A DNA stretch of 64,000 nt from Ensifer sp. LC11 (GCF_001695835.1 NZ_MBSO01000004.1:124001-188000); one strand, 5' to 3'. Shown: positions 37,141-47,070, numbered from the stretch's first letter. The notes: generated from the letters alone by a model not told the origin. A program made the numbers and translations.

Positions 37141-37965
37141 ATGGCCAAACGCACGACCTCACCCTTGAAAGCCGCTGATTTTCTCCAGGGCGCAGCGATA
37201 GCGCTGGTGGCACTTTCGCTTGCGGGCTGCGCCAATCAACCGAAGAAGGAGCTGACGACCGGCTCGATTTCGAGGACGTCGAAGCCTGTGCAGTCGATGA
37301 CCGCCACCGAGCTTTCGTCTGCCGCCGAAAGCATCGGCCAGGCTTACGAAAAGAACCCCAGGGATCGCGAAGCGGGCCTCAACTACGCCAACCTGCTGCG
37401 CATGACCGGTCGCAACGAACAGGCGTTGGCGGTGATGCAGCAGGTCGCCATCAACCATCCAACGGATCGCGAGGTGCTCGGCGCCTACGGCAAGGCGCAG
37501 GCAGCGGCGGGCCAGCTCGACCAGGCGCTGGCGACGATCGGCCGCGCGCAAACCCCGGACCGTCCGGACTGGAAGCTGAAATCGGCCGAGGGCGCGATCC
37601 TCGATCAGCTTGGTCGCCCGCAGGAGGCGCGGACGCGCTACCGCGAGGCGCTGGACCTCAAACCAAACGAGCCGTCGGTTCTCTCCAATCTCGGCATGTC
37701 CTATCTGTTGACGAAGGACCTCCGCACGGCCGAAACCTATCTCAAATCGGCAGCGAGCCAGCCGGGCGCCGACAGCAGCGTGCGCCAGAACCTCGCGCTT
37801 GCTGTTGGGCTCCAGGGGCGCTTCCAGGAAGCCGAGACGATCGCTCGCCAGGAGCTTGCCAGCGAACAGGCGGAAGCGAATGTCGCCTATCTGCGCTCCA
37901 TGCTCTCCCAGCAAGGGGCGTGGAAACAGCTCGCCAAGGCCGACGAGGCGAAGGCCGCCAACTAA
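37141..37965 (+). CDS. tadD: TadD-like TPR lipoprotein of the tad pilus locus
   Basis: 274-residue outer-membrane-type lipoprotein. The signal peptide ends with lipobox LSLAGC (C30). Four to five TPR-like helical repeats fill residues 65-255 (for example REAGLNYANLLRMTGRNEQAL and PSVLSNLGMSYLLTKDLRTAE). TadD acts as a pilotin-like partner for the secretin or pilus assembly. The ATG at 37141 is preferred over an upstream GTG at 37081. It is convergent with tadC, the last gene of the minus-strand tad cluster, 204 bases away across a repeat hairpin. Confidence 0.88.
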   Translation: MAKRTTSPLKAADFLQGAAIALVALSLAGCANQPKKELTTGSISRTSKPVQSMTATELSSAAESIGQAYEKNPRDREAGLNYANLLRMTGRNEQALAVMQQVAINHPTDREVLGAYGKAQAAAGQLDQALATIGRAQTPDRPDWKLKSAEGAILDQLGRPQEARTRYREALDLKPNEPSVLSNLGMSYLLTKDLRTAETYLKSAASQPGADSSVRQNLALAVGLQGRFQEAETIARQELASEQAEANVAYLRSMLSQQGAWKQLAKADEAKAAN

Positions 37966-38102
37966 TCGAGGACGCGCTTGCGAAGCGGCAACGCGCAACG
38001 AAAGGCATGGGGCGATCGCCCGCGTGTCACAGCCCGCATTTCGCAGGGCGCATTTTCGACCGTCGCGCCAAGGCGACATCCCGGCGACGCGAGCCCATAT
38101 GA

Positions 38103-38140
38103 GAGCGCCCTACGTTCATGTGAACGCGCAAAGGGCGCTC
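38103..38140. repeat. Nested palindrome between tadD and tadC
   Basis: GAGCGCCC (38103-38110) pairs with GGGCGCTC (38133-38140), and inside it GTTCA (38114-38118) pairs with TGAAC (38121-38125). It lies in a 204-base convergent gap and could end both transcripts. The shape resembles dispersed rhizobial intergenic palindromes, but copy number is unknown. Confidence 0.6.
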
Positions 38141-38169
38141 CGAGCTTTGTTTAAAGCACGCTTTCAGCT

Positions 38170-39156
38170 CTAAAATTTGTCAGCGACCTGGATACCGGCT
38201 GGGCCGAGAATGACGGCGACCAGCACGGGCAGGAAGAAGAGGATCATCGGCACCGTCAGCTTCGGCGGCAATGCCGCGGCCTTTTTCTCAGCCGCGGTCA
38301 TGCGCTGGTCGCGACTTTCCTGCGCAAGGACGCGCAAAGCCTGTCCGATCGGCGTGCCATAGCGGTCCGCCTGAATGAGCGCCTGAACCACCGACTTGAC
38401 CTCTTCGAGGCCGGTGCGCTGACCGAGGTTTTCAAGTGCCACGCGACGGTCGGGCAGGAAGGAAAGCTCGGCTGTCGTCAGCACCAGCTCTTCCGCCAAA
38501 GGCTGCGACTGGGCCGCGATTTCATCGGCGACGCGCTTCATCCCCAATTCCATCGATACACCGGATTCAACGCAGATCAGGAGGAGATCCAGCGCATCCG
38601 GCCAGGCACGGCGGATCGATGTCTGGCGTTTGGAGACGGCGTTGGCGACGACGATGTTCGGCGCGTAAAAACCCACATAGGCGAAACCGATCGCGAAGAA
38701 GAGGCGCACCATCAGTGGCTTGTCGGCGAAGTTGCCGAGAACGAAGATGTAGATGAGCGCGACAAGCAGAAAGAGGAACGGCAGACAGAAACGCGCAAAC
38801 AGGAAGGTGTTGAGGGCGTTTTGCGAACGGAAGCCGGCCATTTTCAGCCGGTTGACCGTCTTGTCGTCCACAAGGGCCGTACGCAGGTTGAGGCGTTCGA
38901 CGATCTGGCGGATGGAAGCATTGTTCTGTCCGCGCAGACTTGCCCTGCCGTTCTGCATATCGGCGGCGAGCCGCGCGCGTTCGCGCGCCCGGATCTGCTC
39001 CCGCTCGCTCGCAACCGACTTCATCCGTTTTCCGAGATCGCCACGCTCGAAGAACGGCACGACGAGCGAATAGAAGGTCGCAAGCACGGCAAGCGAGACC
39101 AAAACGGCAACGATGACGTTCGGATCGGTCAGTGTCTTGATCAGGCCCGTGCTCAT
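38170..39156 (-). CDS. tadC: Tad pilus inner-membrane protein TadC
   Basis: 328-residue polytopic protein of the T2SSF (GspF/TadC) family, forming with TadB the inner-membrane platform of the Flp/Tad pilus. Hydrophobic segments lie near residues 15-35, 115-165 and 300-322. The T2SSF core reads ALDLLLICVESGVSMELGMKRVA. Last gene of the minus-strand cluster, 9 bases after tadB. Confidence 0.95.
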   Translation of the reverse strand: MSTGLIKTLTDPNVIVAVLVSLAVLATFYSLVVPFFERGDLGKRMKSVASEREQIRARERARLAADMQNGRASLRGQNNASIRQIVERLNLRTALVDDKTVNRLKMAGFRSQNALNTFLFARFCLPFLFLLVALIYIFVLGNFADKPLMVRLFFAIGFAYVGFYAPNIVVANAVSKRQTSIRRAWPDALDLLLICVESGVSMELGMKRVADEIAAQSQPLAEELVLTTAELSFLPDRRVALENLGQRTGLEEVKSVVQALIQADRYGTPIGQALRVLAQESRDQRMTAAEKKAAALPPKLTVPMILFFLPVLVAVILGPAGIQVADKF

Positions 39157-39165
39157 CGACGCCCC

Positions 39166-40176
39166 TCAGATATCGAAATTGATCATGTTGCGCATTACCA
39201 GGATGCCGACACTCATCCAGAAGAGGCCCCCACCGATAATCAGGTGGCCACGCGGGTCGGTGAAGAGAACCATCATGTAGGCCGGCGATGTCAGGTAGAC
39301 CAGCAAGGCAACGATGAATGGCAGGGAGCCGATGATGCAGGCCGATGCCTTGGCCTCCATCGACATGGCGCTGACCTTCGACCTCATCTTCCTGCGCTCG
39401 CGCAGAACCCGCGACAGGTTGCTGAGGGCTTCCGACAGGTTGCCGCCCGCCTGCGCCTGAATGGCGATCACAATCGCGAAGAAGTTCACCTCCGGCAAGG
39501 GGATGCTGTTGACCATGCGGGCACAGGCCTCGGTGACACTCAAGCCGACCTGCTGGGATTCCACCACGCGGCGAAACTCGGTCTTGACCGGCTCCTGCCC
39601 ATCGGAGGCAATGAGACGGAGCGAGTCATTGAGCGGCAGACCCGATTTGATCGAGCGGATCATCACCTCGAGCGCGTTCGGAAACTCCTCGAGGAACTTC
39701 TTGCAGCGCCGTTTGATCAGGAAGCCGACCAACCAGCGCGGGACGCCTATGCCAGCGATCACTGCGACACCGGCGCCGATTGCGGGGCCTGCCCCCATGA
39801 TCAGGACGACGAGAAAGGCAAAAACGCCGAATAGCGCGCTGAACGCATAGAAACGCCCCACAGAGATCGTCAGGTTCGCCTGGGCCAATCGTAGCTTCAT
39901 GGAGGGGGAGGACTTTGCCGAACGCTCCTGTTGCTTCTTTTCGAGCTCCTTCAGCGAATCCTGCACGGATTTGCGCCGTTTCGACAGTTCGTTCACGCGG
40001 TCCCGCGCGGCCTTGAGCTTGGCGTGGTCTGTTTCCGCCGCGCTGATCTTGCGCACGCGGCCTTCTGTCTTCTTTTCGCTTTCGATGCGCGAGAACAACA
40101 GGCCGTAGGCAAGTGCTGCCACCGACACCGCAACCAGGGCGGCCAGCGCCAGAACGGTGATGTCTATCCCGAACAT
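39166..40176 (-). CDS. tadB: Tad pilus inner-membrane protein TadB
   Basis: 336-residue T2SSF-family platform protein of the Tad pilus. A membrane segment at the N-terminus is followed by a charged coiled region (about residues 30-90), two more segments near 105-145, the core FPNALEVMIRSIKSGLPLNDSLRLIA, and C-terminal segments. It pairs with TadC and sits directly after cpaF with 8 bases between. Confidence 0.95.
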   Translation of the reverse strand: MFGIDITVLALAALVAVSVAALAYGLLFSRIESEKKTEGRVRKISAAETDHAKLKAARDRVNELSKRRKSVQDSLKELEKKQQERSAKSSPSMKLRLAQANLTISVGRFYAFSALFGVFAFLVVLIMGAGPAIGAGVAVIAGIGVPRWLVGFLIKRRCKKFLEEFPNALEVMIRSIKSGLPLNDSLRLIASDGQEPVKTEFRRVVESQQVGLSVTEACARMVNSIPLPEVNFFAIVIAIQAQAGGNLSEALSNLSRVLRERRKMRSKVSAMSMEAKASACIIGSLPFIVALLVYLTSPAYMMVLFTDPRGHLIIGGGLFWMSVGILVMRNMINFDI

Positions 40177-40184
40177 CGCAGCTC

Positions 40185-41651
40185 CTAGTTCTTTTCCATG
40201 GCATCAAGGGTCGCGGCCAGGCGTTTGTCCTCGTTGAAGTAGCGGGCGCGATCCCAGAAATGCGGCCGGCCGATGCCGGTCGAGACATGGCGGCCGATGA
40301 TGCGCCCGCCGGCGTCTTCGCCGTCGATCTCGTAGCGCATGAGATCCTGCGTGATGATCACGTCGCCTTCCATCCCCACCACTTCGGTAATGTGGGTGAT
40401 GCGACGAGAACCGTCGCGCAGGCGCGAAGCCTGAATGATCACGTCGACCGATCCGGCAATGATCTCGCGCACGGTCTTGGCCGGCAGCGTATAGCCGCCA
40501 AGCGCGATCATCGATTCCATACGGCTCAGGCATTCGCGCGGCGTATTGGCGTGGATGGTTCCCATCGACCCGTCGTGGCCGGTGTTCATCGCCTGCAACA
40601 GATCGAAAACCTCGGCACCGCGCACTTCGCCGACAATGATGCGTTCGGGGCGCATGCGCAGGCAGTTCTTGATGAGCTCGCGCATGGTGACCTCGCCTTC
40701 GCCTTCGATATTCGGCGGGCGCGTTTCCAGCCGCACCACGTGCGGCTGCTGCAGTTGCAGTTCGGCCGTATCCTCGCAGGTGATGACCCGTTCGTCAGCG
40801 TCGATGTAACGCGTCAGACAATTGAGCAGCGTCGTCTTGCCCGAGCCGGTACCGCCCGAAATGACGATATTGCAGCGCACGCGGCCGATGATCTGCAAAA
40901 GGACGGCACCCTCCGCAGTTACCGAGCCGTAGCGGACAAGTTGCTCCAGCGTCAGCTTGTCCTTCTTGAACTTGCGGATGGTCAGCGCCGTGCCATCGAT
41001 GGCAAGCGGCGGGGCAATGACGTTGACACGCGATCCATCAGGCAGGCGCGCGTCGCAGATCGGGCTCGATTCATCGACGCGACGGCCGACCTGACCAACG
41101 ATACGCTGGCAGATTGACAGGAGCTGCGCATTGTCGCGGAAGCGGATCTCCGATTCCTGCACCTTGCCGGCGACTTCGATGAAGGTCTGGCCGGCGCCGT
41201 TGACCATGATGTCGGCAATGTCGTCGCGGGCAAGAAGAGGTTCGAGCGGGCCGTAGCCGAGCACATCGTTGCAGATATCGTCGAGCAGCTCTTCCTGCTC
41301 GGAAATCGACATCGCGAAATTCTTGATCGTGATGATGTCGTTGACGATGTCGCGGATTTCCTCCCGCGCACTCTCCGTGTCGAGCTTGGCGAGCTGGGAC
41401 AGGTCGATCGTGTCGATCAGCGCGGAAAAGACCTGCGACTTCGTATCGTAGTAGTCCTCCGTTCGCGCCTGCCGTCGCCTGGCCTGCGGCGCGGCGGCCG
41501 GCTGCGGCCTCGGGCTCATGGACGGCGTTTCGGCAAGCACCGGAACAGCCCGTTCCATCGCCGGCGGCTGCACAGCAGCCACGGGCAGCGCAGGAGCGGA
41601 ACCTGGGGTACCGCCTTTGCCGAAGCCTTCGTTTCCGCGTTTGCCAAACAT
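40185..41651 (-). CDS. cpaF: Tad pilus assembly ATPase CpaF/TadA
   Basis: 488-residue hexameric secretion ATPase that drives assembly of the Flp pilus. Residues 1-65 are Pro/Ala-rich and probably disordered; the ATPase core contains Walker [10 protein letters not shown] (266-274), the Asp box [12 protein letters not shown], the His box, and Walker B-like [19 protein letters not shown] long N-terminal domain (NTD) as in CpaF is present. Follows cpaE by 21 bases and precedes tadB. Confidence 0.97.
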   Translation of the reverse strand: MFGKRGNEGFGKGGTPGSAPALPVAAVQPPAMERAVPVLAETPSMSPRPQPAAAPQARRRQARTEDYYDTKSQVFSALIDTIDLSQLAKLDTESAREEIRDIVNDIITIKNFAMSISEQEELLDDICNDVLGYGPLEPLLARDDIADIMVNGAGQTFIEVAGKVQESEIRFRDNAQLLSICQRIVGQVGRRVDESSPICDARLPDGSRVNVIAPPLAIDGTALTIRKFKKDKLTLEQLVRYGSVTAEGAVLLQIIGRVRCNIVISGGTGSGKTTLLNCLTRYIDADERVITCEDTAELQLQQPHVVRLETRPPNIEGEGEVTMRELIKNCLRMRPERIIVGEVRGAEVFDLLQAMNTGHDGSMGTIHANTPRECLSRMESMIALGGYTLPAKTVREIIAGSVDVIIQASRLRDGSRRITHITEVVGMEGDVIITQDLMRYEIDGEDAGGRIIGRHVSTGIGRPHFWDRARYFNEDKRLAATLDAMEKN

Positions 41652-41672
41652 ATGCGTAATCCTACGTCCTGC

Positions 41673-42962
41673 TTATTTCCGACCGAGTGCTGCCAGCATC
41701 TTGCCAAGTCCGCCGCGCCGAGCCTTCTTCATCGTCACGCGGCCGGTCAGGAGATGGGCAAGCTGGGAGAACGTCTCGGCCGCGGGTGCCTTCTTGTCGA
41801 TCTCCGCGATCATTCGGCCGCTGTTCGACGCGTTGCCGAAGAGGGCCGCGTCGAAAGGAATGATGGCGGCCGCTTCGATCTCCAGCGATTCACAGAACTC
41901 GTTTGCCGGAATCTCCGGACGTTTCGGCATACCAACCTGATTCAACACCAGGTGCGGCACCTTGTCGTTGGGACGCAGCTTCTTCATGGCGTCGAGCAGG
42001 TTCTTGGTGTTGCGCAGGCTCGCCAGATCGGGAACCGCGGTGATCACCACCTCATCGGCCTCGCCGAGCACCGAACGCGTCCAGTCCGTCCACAGATGCG
42101 GAATGTCGAGAACGGACACGGGCGCGCTACGCTGCAGGATCTCGAGGATCGGATGGAACGCACCGGTCTCGAAATCATAGGCGCGATCGAGCATGGAAGG
42201 CGCGGCCAGCAACGACAGGTGTTCGGAGCACTTGGTCAGCAGACGGTCGAGAAACACCTCGTCCAGGCGCTCGGGCGCAAAGACCGCTTCGGCAATGCCC
42301 TGCGGCGGGTCCTGGTCGAAATCGATATTGGCGGTACCGTAAGGCAGATCGAGGTCCGCAAGAATGGTTTCGGTCGTGAACAGGCTGGAGATGCCCCAGG
42401 CACAATTGTGCGCGATCACCGACGAACCGCAGCCACCCTTTGCCCCGATGAAGGCAATGCTTCGACCCAGGGGCTCGGCGTCCGGATCGACAAAGATTGC
42501 CGAAACGGCGGTGAGAATCTCCGGCATCGACACCGGCGCAACCATGTATTCGGAAATGCCGTTGCGGATGAGCTCGCGATAAAGCCCGATGTCGTTGTGC
42601 TTGCCGACAAGAATGACCTTGGTGCTCGGGTCGCAGACCTGCGCCAGAGGGGCCAGTTCCGCCAGCAGCGACCGCGGCTCCGTCGATGTCTCCAGAATGA
42701 TGAGATTGGGTGTGGATACGGTCGAAAACATGTTTGCGGCCGCATCAATGCTGCCGCTGTTGATGCGCAGGCTGACCTTCGCCATGCGTCGGTCCTGTCC
42801 GCAACGCTCCATCAGCTGCAGCATCCCGTTGCTTTCGCAGAACGCATGGATCGATATTCGCGGCAGCGGACGCACCTGCTCCAGATCGCCCGCGCGCACC
42901 GGATCGAAGGAAGAATCGTCCCCTTCGTTACCGGTCTCGATCCTGTAGTTGATGGTACTCAT
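41673..42962 (-). CDS. cpaE: Pilus assembly protein CpaE/TadZ
   Basis: 429-residue MinD/ParA-like ATPase that places the pilus machine at the cell pole. The N-terminal half (about residues 70-160) looks like a degenerate response-regulator receiver domain (NLIILETS, KVILVGK, GISEYMVAPV). The C-terminal half is the ATPase with a deviant Walker A GAKGGCGS (173-180) and the segment VLDIPHLWTDW. Follows cpaD by 18 bases. Confidence 0.94.
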   Translation of the reverse strand: MSTINYRIETGNEGDDSSFDPVRAGDLEQVRPLPRISIHAFCESNGMLQLMERCGQDRRMAKVSLRINSGSIDAAANMFSTVSTPNLIILETSTEPRSLLAELAPLAQVCDPSTKVILVGKHNDIGLYRELIRNGISEYMVAPVSMPEILTAVSAIFVDPDAEPLGRSIAFIGAKGGCGSSVIAHNCAWGISSLFTTETILADLDLPYGTANIDFDQDPPQGIAEAVFAPERLDEVFLDRLLTKCSEHLSLLAAPSMLDRAYDFETGAFHPILEILQRSAPVSVLDIPHLWTDWTRSVLGEADEVVITAVPDLASLRNTKNLLDAMKKLRPNDKVPHLVLNQVGMPKRPEIPANEFCESLEIEAAAIIPFDAALFGNASNSGRMIAEIDKKAPAAETFSQLAHLLTGRVTMKKARRGGLGKMLAALGRK

Positions 42963-42980
42963 CTCTTCATCCCGCCGCTA

Positions 42981-43721
42981 TCAGTTAAAGACGATGACGG
43001 GGCCGTCACTCTTCTCGGTACCACGCCAATCCTTGATCACCTGACCACGCTGCTCTGCGTCGATCGGCGACATCTGGCGCGGCCCAAGCAGGTCTGTCGG
43101 ATTGGCAATCTGGGCCGCCAGGTTTGATTGCGAGGCGCAGCCGAAGTTGTAGTAGTTCTTGTTTTCCATCGTGTTGAGGGTCATGTCCTCCGGCCAGTTG
43201 CCGCAAGGCCCGGCCTGGGCGGTGATGGCCACGTAGCTCAGGCGGACAGGCGCTGCGTCGCCATAGGGTCCGGCGTCGTAGCTCGTTTCCAGCAGCCGTT
43301 TGGCGGGAACGCCGGCGGCGACCAGAACGCTGCGGATCTCCCTGCGTGCCGCTTGCGCGGCGTGGCTGTTGGCCGCGCCACGCGGCATCATGATCTGCAC
43401 GACACCGCTTGCCGAGTTGCGATAGTCGGCAGCGAAACCGGCGATGACGTCGCGCGTGCCCTGGGTCAGGCGCCGGTCTCCCGAAGCGATCGGGATATCG
43501 ATGCTGCGCTCGCCTTCGGCAAGCACGATCGGATGCCGGGTGCGGTAGTCATCGGGGATGGAGCCGGTCGCGAGATTGTCCTTCGTGCCGCAGCTTGCAA
43601 GCAGCATGCCCGCAATGGCCAAGATGGCTGCACGGCTCGTGCACAGAATGAAAGCGCTGGGGCTCGCGGACATGGCATTCGGCCTTTCAGAATTCACGTG
43701 GGAATCGGTTCGAAGCGTCAT
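42981..43721 (-). CDS. cpaD: Pilus assembly lipoprotein CpaD
   Basis: 246-residue CpaD-family protein, a likely outer-membrane lipoprotein assisting the CpaC secretin. A lipobox LLASC places the lipidated cysteine at residue 44 of the long form. The ATG at 43721 sits 8 bases after the cpaC stop; an internal ATG at 43673, with GAAAGG before it, gives a more normal lipoprotein signal peptide and may be the true start. The body contains the CpaD segments RTRHPIVLAEGERSIDIP and PNCSV-like C-terminal cysteines (CGNWPEDM, FGCASQSNLAAQI). Confidence 0.92.
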   Translation of the reverse strand: MTLRTDSHVNSERPNAMSASPSAFILCTSRAAILAIAGMLLASCGTKDNLATGSIPDDYRTRHPIVLAEGERSIDIPIASGDRRLTQGTRDVIAGFAADYRNSASGVVQIMMPRGAANSHAAQAARREIRSVLVAAGVPAKRLLETSYDAGPYGDAAPVRLSYVAITAQAGPCGNWPEDMTLNTMENKNYYNFGCASQSNLAAQIANPTDLLGPRQMSPIDAEQRGQVIKDWRGTEKSDGPVIVFN

Positions 43722-43729
43722 GACCCACC

Positions 43730-45265
43730 CTATTTGTAGATAAAGCCAACGTTGCCGTGGTACTGGCCGGCTGGCGCAGCTGCCTCCGGACGGCCATAGA
43801 TGCGGTTCACGCGGCCAAGGAAGTAACTGTCGAGATCGTTGGCCGGATTGAAATTGTCGTCCGGCCGTGAGATCGCGCTTCTGGCAACGGGACGGACCAG
43901 ATAGGGCGTGGCGATGATGACGAGTTCGGTCTCGTTGCGCACGAAATCCTTGCTGCGGAAGAGCGTTCCAAGGATCGGGATCTTCGACGCCCCCGGCAGG
44001 CCGGACATCGCCTGACGAATGTTGTCCTGGACGAGGCCGGCAATCACGATCGAACCACCGGACGGCAGCTCGACGCTGGTCGAGGCCTCGCGCTTGCGAA
44101 TACCGAGGAAGGTGTTGCCCGGAATGCCGGGCTTGCTGTTGCCGGTGACGACAGATCCTTCATAGGTGGGCTCCGAGACATTTGTCTCGATCTTCAGGCT
44201 GATGCGTCCTGGCCCCAGGACGACAGGCTTGAAGTTGAGGCGGATGCCATATTCGACGTCGTTGACTTCGCGCGTAACCCTGTCTTCGTTCGTCTTGTCG
44301 TCCTTGGACACTTCCTGAGTTCCCGGCAGACGAAACTCGCCGCCGACATAGAACTTCGCCTCTTGCCCCGAAATCGCCGTCAGGCTCGGTTCGGCAAGGG
44401 TCCGCATCACGCCGGCCTGCTCCATCGCGTTGATGTAGCTGGAAATCATCGTGCCGCCGACCGTCTTGTTGATCACGGCGTTGACGCCGACGCCGATTGC
44501 GTCTCCCAGATTGGCCGGGTTGCGGAAAGCGATGCCGCTTTCGCCGTCGGTAACACGGCCGTTGAAGCCGAGCTGCTTCAGCACCTGGCGGCTGACTTCG
44601 GCAACGGTGACCTTGAGGTTGACCTGGTCGTCCCCGTCGATCGTCAGAAGATTGACGATCTGCGAGACCTGCCGGTCTTCGGCGAAGATATCCGCGTCGC
44701 CGTTGTTGCCCTGAGCGGTGATGTTGCGCGTGGTCGCCTCACCGCCCTGCAGGAAGGCCTTGGCGAGGTCTACGGCGCGAGTGGCATCGAGCGGCGTTCG
44801 CACGGTCCCGGTCAACACGATGTTGTCCGAGATGATCTCGACATTGATATCGGCGTCGGGAATGAAACGGCGCAGATTGGACTGGAGATTGGCGATATCG
44901 CGTTCGACCTCGATGTCGAGACTGACGATCTCCTCGCCGTTGGGGCCAAAGACGAAGATGTTGGTCTGGCCGACGGACTTGCCGAAGAGGTAGATGCGGC
45001 GCGACGTGCGGGTTACGGCATCGGCGAGCGACGGGTCCGCCACGAGGATGTCGTGCGCGTCGGCCGGCAGGTCGACGACCACGGCCTTGTTCAAGCCGAG
45101 GTTGACCTTCTTCTTTGCGCCCGGACCGCTTTCAACGATCCGGACGACCGAGGAGGCGGCGGCAAACGCAATCGTCGGCGCCGGCAGATACAAGCCGGTA
45201 AGCGCCAGGCAGAATGATAGGCCGGCTGCGACAGACGCCCGAAATTTGTTTCCGCTCCGTTTCAC
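43730..45265 (-). CDS. cpaC: Outer-membrane secretin CpaC/RcpA
   Basis: About 511-residue secretin that forms the outer-membrane channel of the Tad pilus. A signal peptide ends near FAAAS. The pilus-assembly N-terminal domain (KVNLGLNKAVVVDLP...) is followed by a BON-type domain, then the secretin domain with VPVLG-equivalent SKIPILGTLF and C-terminal beta strands. I favour the GTG at 45265, because it gives a compact signal peptide and starts 22 bases after the cpaB stop. An ATG at 45319 would overlap cpaB by 32 bases and add 18 residues. A separate stand-alone N-domain paralogue is encoded at 47.5 kb. Confidence 0.95.
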   Translation of the reverse strand: MKRSGNKFRASVAAGLSFCLALTGLYLPAPTIAFAAASSVVRIVESGPGAKKKVNLGLNKAVVVDLPADAHDILVADPSLADAVTRTSRRIYLFGKSVGQTNIFVFGPNGEEIVSLDIEVERDIANLQSNLRRFIPDADINVEIISDNIVLTGTVRTPLDATRAVDLAKAFLQGGEATTRNITAQGNNGDADIFAEDRQVSQIVNLLTIDGDDQVNLKVTVAEVSRQVLKQLGFNGRVTDGESGIAFRNPANLGDAIGVGVNAVINKTVGGTMISSYINAMEQAGVMRTLAEPSLTAISGQEAKFYVGGEFRLPGTQEVSKDDKTNEDRVTREVNDVEYGIRLNFKPVVLGPGRISLKIETNVSEPTYEGSVVTGNSKPGIPGNTFLGIRKREASTSVELPSGGSIVIAGLVQDNIRQAMSGLPGASKIPILGTLFRSKDFVRNETELVIIATPYLVRPVARSAISRPDDNFNPANDLDSYFLGRVNRIYGRPEAAAPAGQYHGNVGFIYK

Positions 45266-45287
45266 CTTATGCCCCGTTCTAACCTTG

Positions 45288-46097
45288 TTACTGCTGCGTT
45301 TGGCCAACGGAGCCATCACTCTTGACGATGGACCCGGACTTGATGATCTGAATGCTCGGCTGACCGTCGCCGCTCAACAGATAATCTGCGGCGTCCGTGT
45401 CCGGCTCCTGTGCGTCGGCGACGCTTCTAAGCGCCAATGAAATGCGTTCGGCCATCTGCTGCGCGACCGTCATCACCTTCGATTGGTCGGGTGTCAGCTC
45501 CAGCGTTGCCGTGGTTCCGACGACCGCTCTCGTGCCGTCGTCCTTCTCCTCGACCTGCTGGTCGATCGCCAGGACACGAACATTGCTGAGCACCGTTTCG
45601 GTCAGGTAGAGCTCACCGTTGCCCTTGCGGACCATGATGACGTCGACCCGGTCGTTCGGCAGGATGAAGCCACCGGCACCGGTGGCAACGGTGATTTCCG
45701 TGGCGACGGCACGTTTGCCTGCCGGCAGCAGCGACGACATGATGCGGTTGGAGCTGTCGGCGACCTTTTCGTGCCGTACCGGTTCGCCATTGAAGATCGG
45801 CAGGCGGACGACCGCCCCGTTCAGATCGTCGATCGCCGAAGGTTGATTTTCCTCGGTGATCAGCCCGTCTACGATGCCGTCCTTCGGCCAGGCCATCCAG
45901 TGGATGGAATCGCCACCCAGCCGCGATCCAACCGGCAGGCTCTTGCTCGCGACCAGGACATTGACGGTGGGCGCCCGCTCGACGACCGGTTCAGCCATCA
46001 TCGGCGCAGGGGCGCTCGTCAGCTTCATCGCCAGGATACCAGCCATCGCAGCCGAAAGGACGGCCACTGCCAGTATGATGATGCGAACCGGTTTCAT
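45288..46097 (-). CDS. cpaB: Flp pilus assembly protein CpaB/RcpC
   Basis: 269-residue periplasmic protein anchored by an N-terminal membrane segment (residues 4-24). An SAF domain (about residues 45-110, VLVASKSLPVGSRL) and a CpaB C-terminal domain follow. It is thought to gate or stabilise the secretin. It is the first gene of the cpaBCDEF-tadBC run and has its own 123-base upstream gap with a CtrA-like box, so it may head a separate transcript from cpaA and the pilins. Confidence 0.95.
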   Translation of the reverse strand: MKPVRIIILAVAVLSAAMAGILAMKLTSAPAPMMAEPVVERAPTVNVLVASKSLPVGSRLGGDSIHWMAWPKDGIVDGLITEENQPSAIDDLNGAVVRLPIFNGEPVRHEKVADSSNRIMSSLLPAGKRAVATEITVATGAGGFILPNDRVDVIMVRKGNGELYLTETVLSNVRVLAIDQQVEEKDDGTRAVVGTTATLELTPDQSKVMTVAQQMAERISLALRSVADAQEPDTDAADYLLSGDGQPSIQIIKSGSIVKSDGSVGQTQQ

Positions 46098-46160
46098 GAT
46101 TGTTTCCGAGCCCCGAAGAAATGCCAGGGTCAGATTGATCAGGAATTGGTGTAATTATGG

Positions 46161-46175
46161 TTAACGGATTACTTA
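46161..46175. promoter_or_regulatory. CtrA-like box upstream of cpaB
   Basis: TTAA-N7-CTTA, seven of eight positions of the CtrA consensus TTAA-N7-TTAA, 64 bases before the cpaB start. On the minus strand the same place also reads TTAACCAT, a CtrA half-site form described in Caulobacter. Binding is inferred. Confidence 0.45.
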
Positions 46176-46220
46176 TGGGCAAAGTTAACGAAAGATGACT
46201 TCGCTCCGCATGCGGGCTGC

Positions 46221-46733
46221 TCAGGAAAGGCGCGCAAAGGCCGCTTCCACGAGCGGCGAGGACGGATAGGCGGCAAACCCGCCGAGCGCAATCGCAATGC
46301 CGTAAGGGACCTTCTTGGCCGTCAGCAAGAGATGCGGAACCGGTATGCCGGTTGCAAGTATCACGTTCTCCTGCCTGCGCAGCAGCAGGATGGCAAGCGT
46401 CAGCACGCCGCCAAAAATCGAGACGTAGATAAGGAAGGCCATCAACGACGGCGTGAACCCGAACCAGATAGCACTGGCGGTCAGGAGCTTGGCGTCACCG
46501 CCTCCCATCACGTTGGTCGCAAACAGGCAGAAGCAGGCGGCAAAGACCGCCAGGGTCGCGGCCAGATGCAGTCCGATCTCACTGAAACCGAGCCCTGCCA
46601 GGGGCGCCACGACGAAAAAGGATCCCACAAGGATCGCGGAAGCGCGATTTGGGATCGTCATCGTCAGCAGGTCGGAGAACGCCGCAAAGCCCAGACAAAA
46701 AGGAAAGATCACGAAGATGGCGGCTTCAATCAT
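46221..46733 (-). CDS. cpaA: Prepilin peptidase CpaA/TadV
   Basis: 170-residue A24-type aspartic prepilin peptidase that cleaves the Flp pilin leader. The two catalytic aspartates are seen in FSDLLTMTIPN (D21) and MGGGDAKL (D80). About five membrane segments are visible. It is the short form lacking the N-methylation domain, as usual for Tad systems. It follows the two pilin genes on the same strand across a strong hairpin. Confidence 0.94.
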   Translation of the reverse strand: MIEAAIFVIFPFCLGFAAFSDLLTMTIPNRASAILVGSFFVVAPLAGLGFSEIGLHLAATLAVFAACFCLFATNVMGGGDAKLLTASAIWFGFTPSLMAFLIYVSIFGGVLTLAILLLRRQENVILATGIPVPHLLLTAKKVPYGIAIALGGFAAYPSSPLVEAAFARLS

Positions 46734-46795
46734 GGTCCCGGCCTTTCGAAATCAGGGGCATGCGAACTTCAATCCGTCGCTGGGGGACTAGAAAG

Positions 46796-46825
46796 CGATG
46801 GAGCCGCTTTGGGGCGGCTCCATCG
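46796..46825 (-). terminator. Strong hairpin between pilin genes and cpaA
   Basis: A perfect 12-bp stem (46796-46807 with 46814-46825) with a 6-base loop, 26 bases after the downstream pilin stop. On the minus strand only CTTTC follows, so partial termination or 3-prime protection is more likely than full termination. It would let pilin mRNA exceed cpaA mRNA. Confidence 0.7.
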
Positions 46826-46850
46826 TCGATCCGCTACGAAAGCCGGATCG

Positions 46851-47036
46851 TCACAGCTTTGGCGCCGTGCTCGTCGAAACCTTCGAGCCGAGACCGTTGA
46901 ACGTGGTATCGAGCGCATTGCCGAGCGTGCTTGCACCGGCAATCAGCGCAACCGAGATGAGAGCTGCGATCAGACCGTATTCGATGGCCGTCGCACCGGA
47001 CTCGTCCCGAAGCAAGCGGTAGAAAATCGACTTCAT
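46851..47036 (-). CDS. Flp family type IVb pilin (second copy)
   Basis: 61-residue prepilin. Leader peptide MKSIFYRLLRDESG, cleavage expected after G14, then mature ATAIEYGLIAALISVALIAG with the required Glu at +5 (E19) and the Flp Glu-Tyr motif. The hydrophobic helix forms the pilus core. It lies 34 bases after the first pilin gene and is highly similar to it in leader and helix; the two differ mostly in the C-terminal third, which faces the surface. Confidence 0.95.
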   Translation of the reverse strand: MKSIFYRLLRDESGATAIEYGLIAALISVALIAGASTLGNALDTTFNGLGSKVSTSTAPKL

Positions 47037-47070
47037 CGGACACCCCTTGCGTTTGAGGCGACCAAGCCGA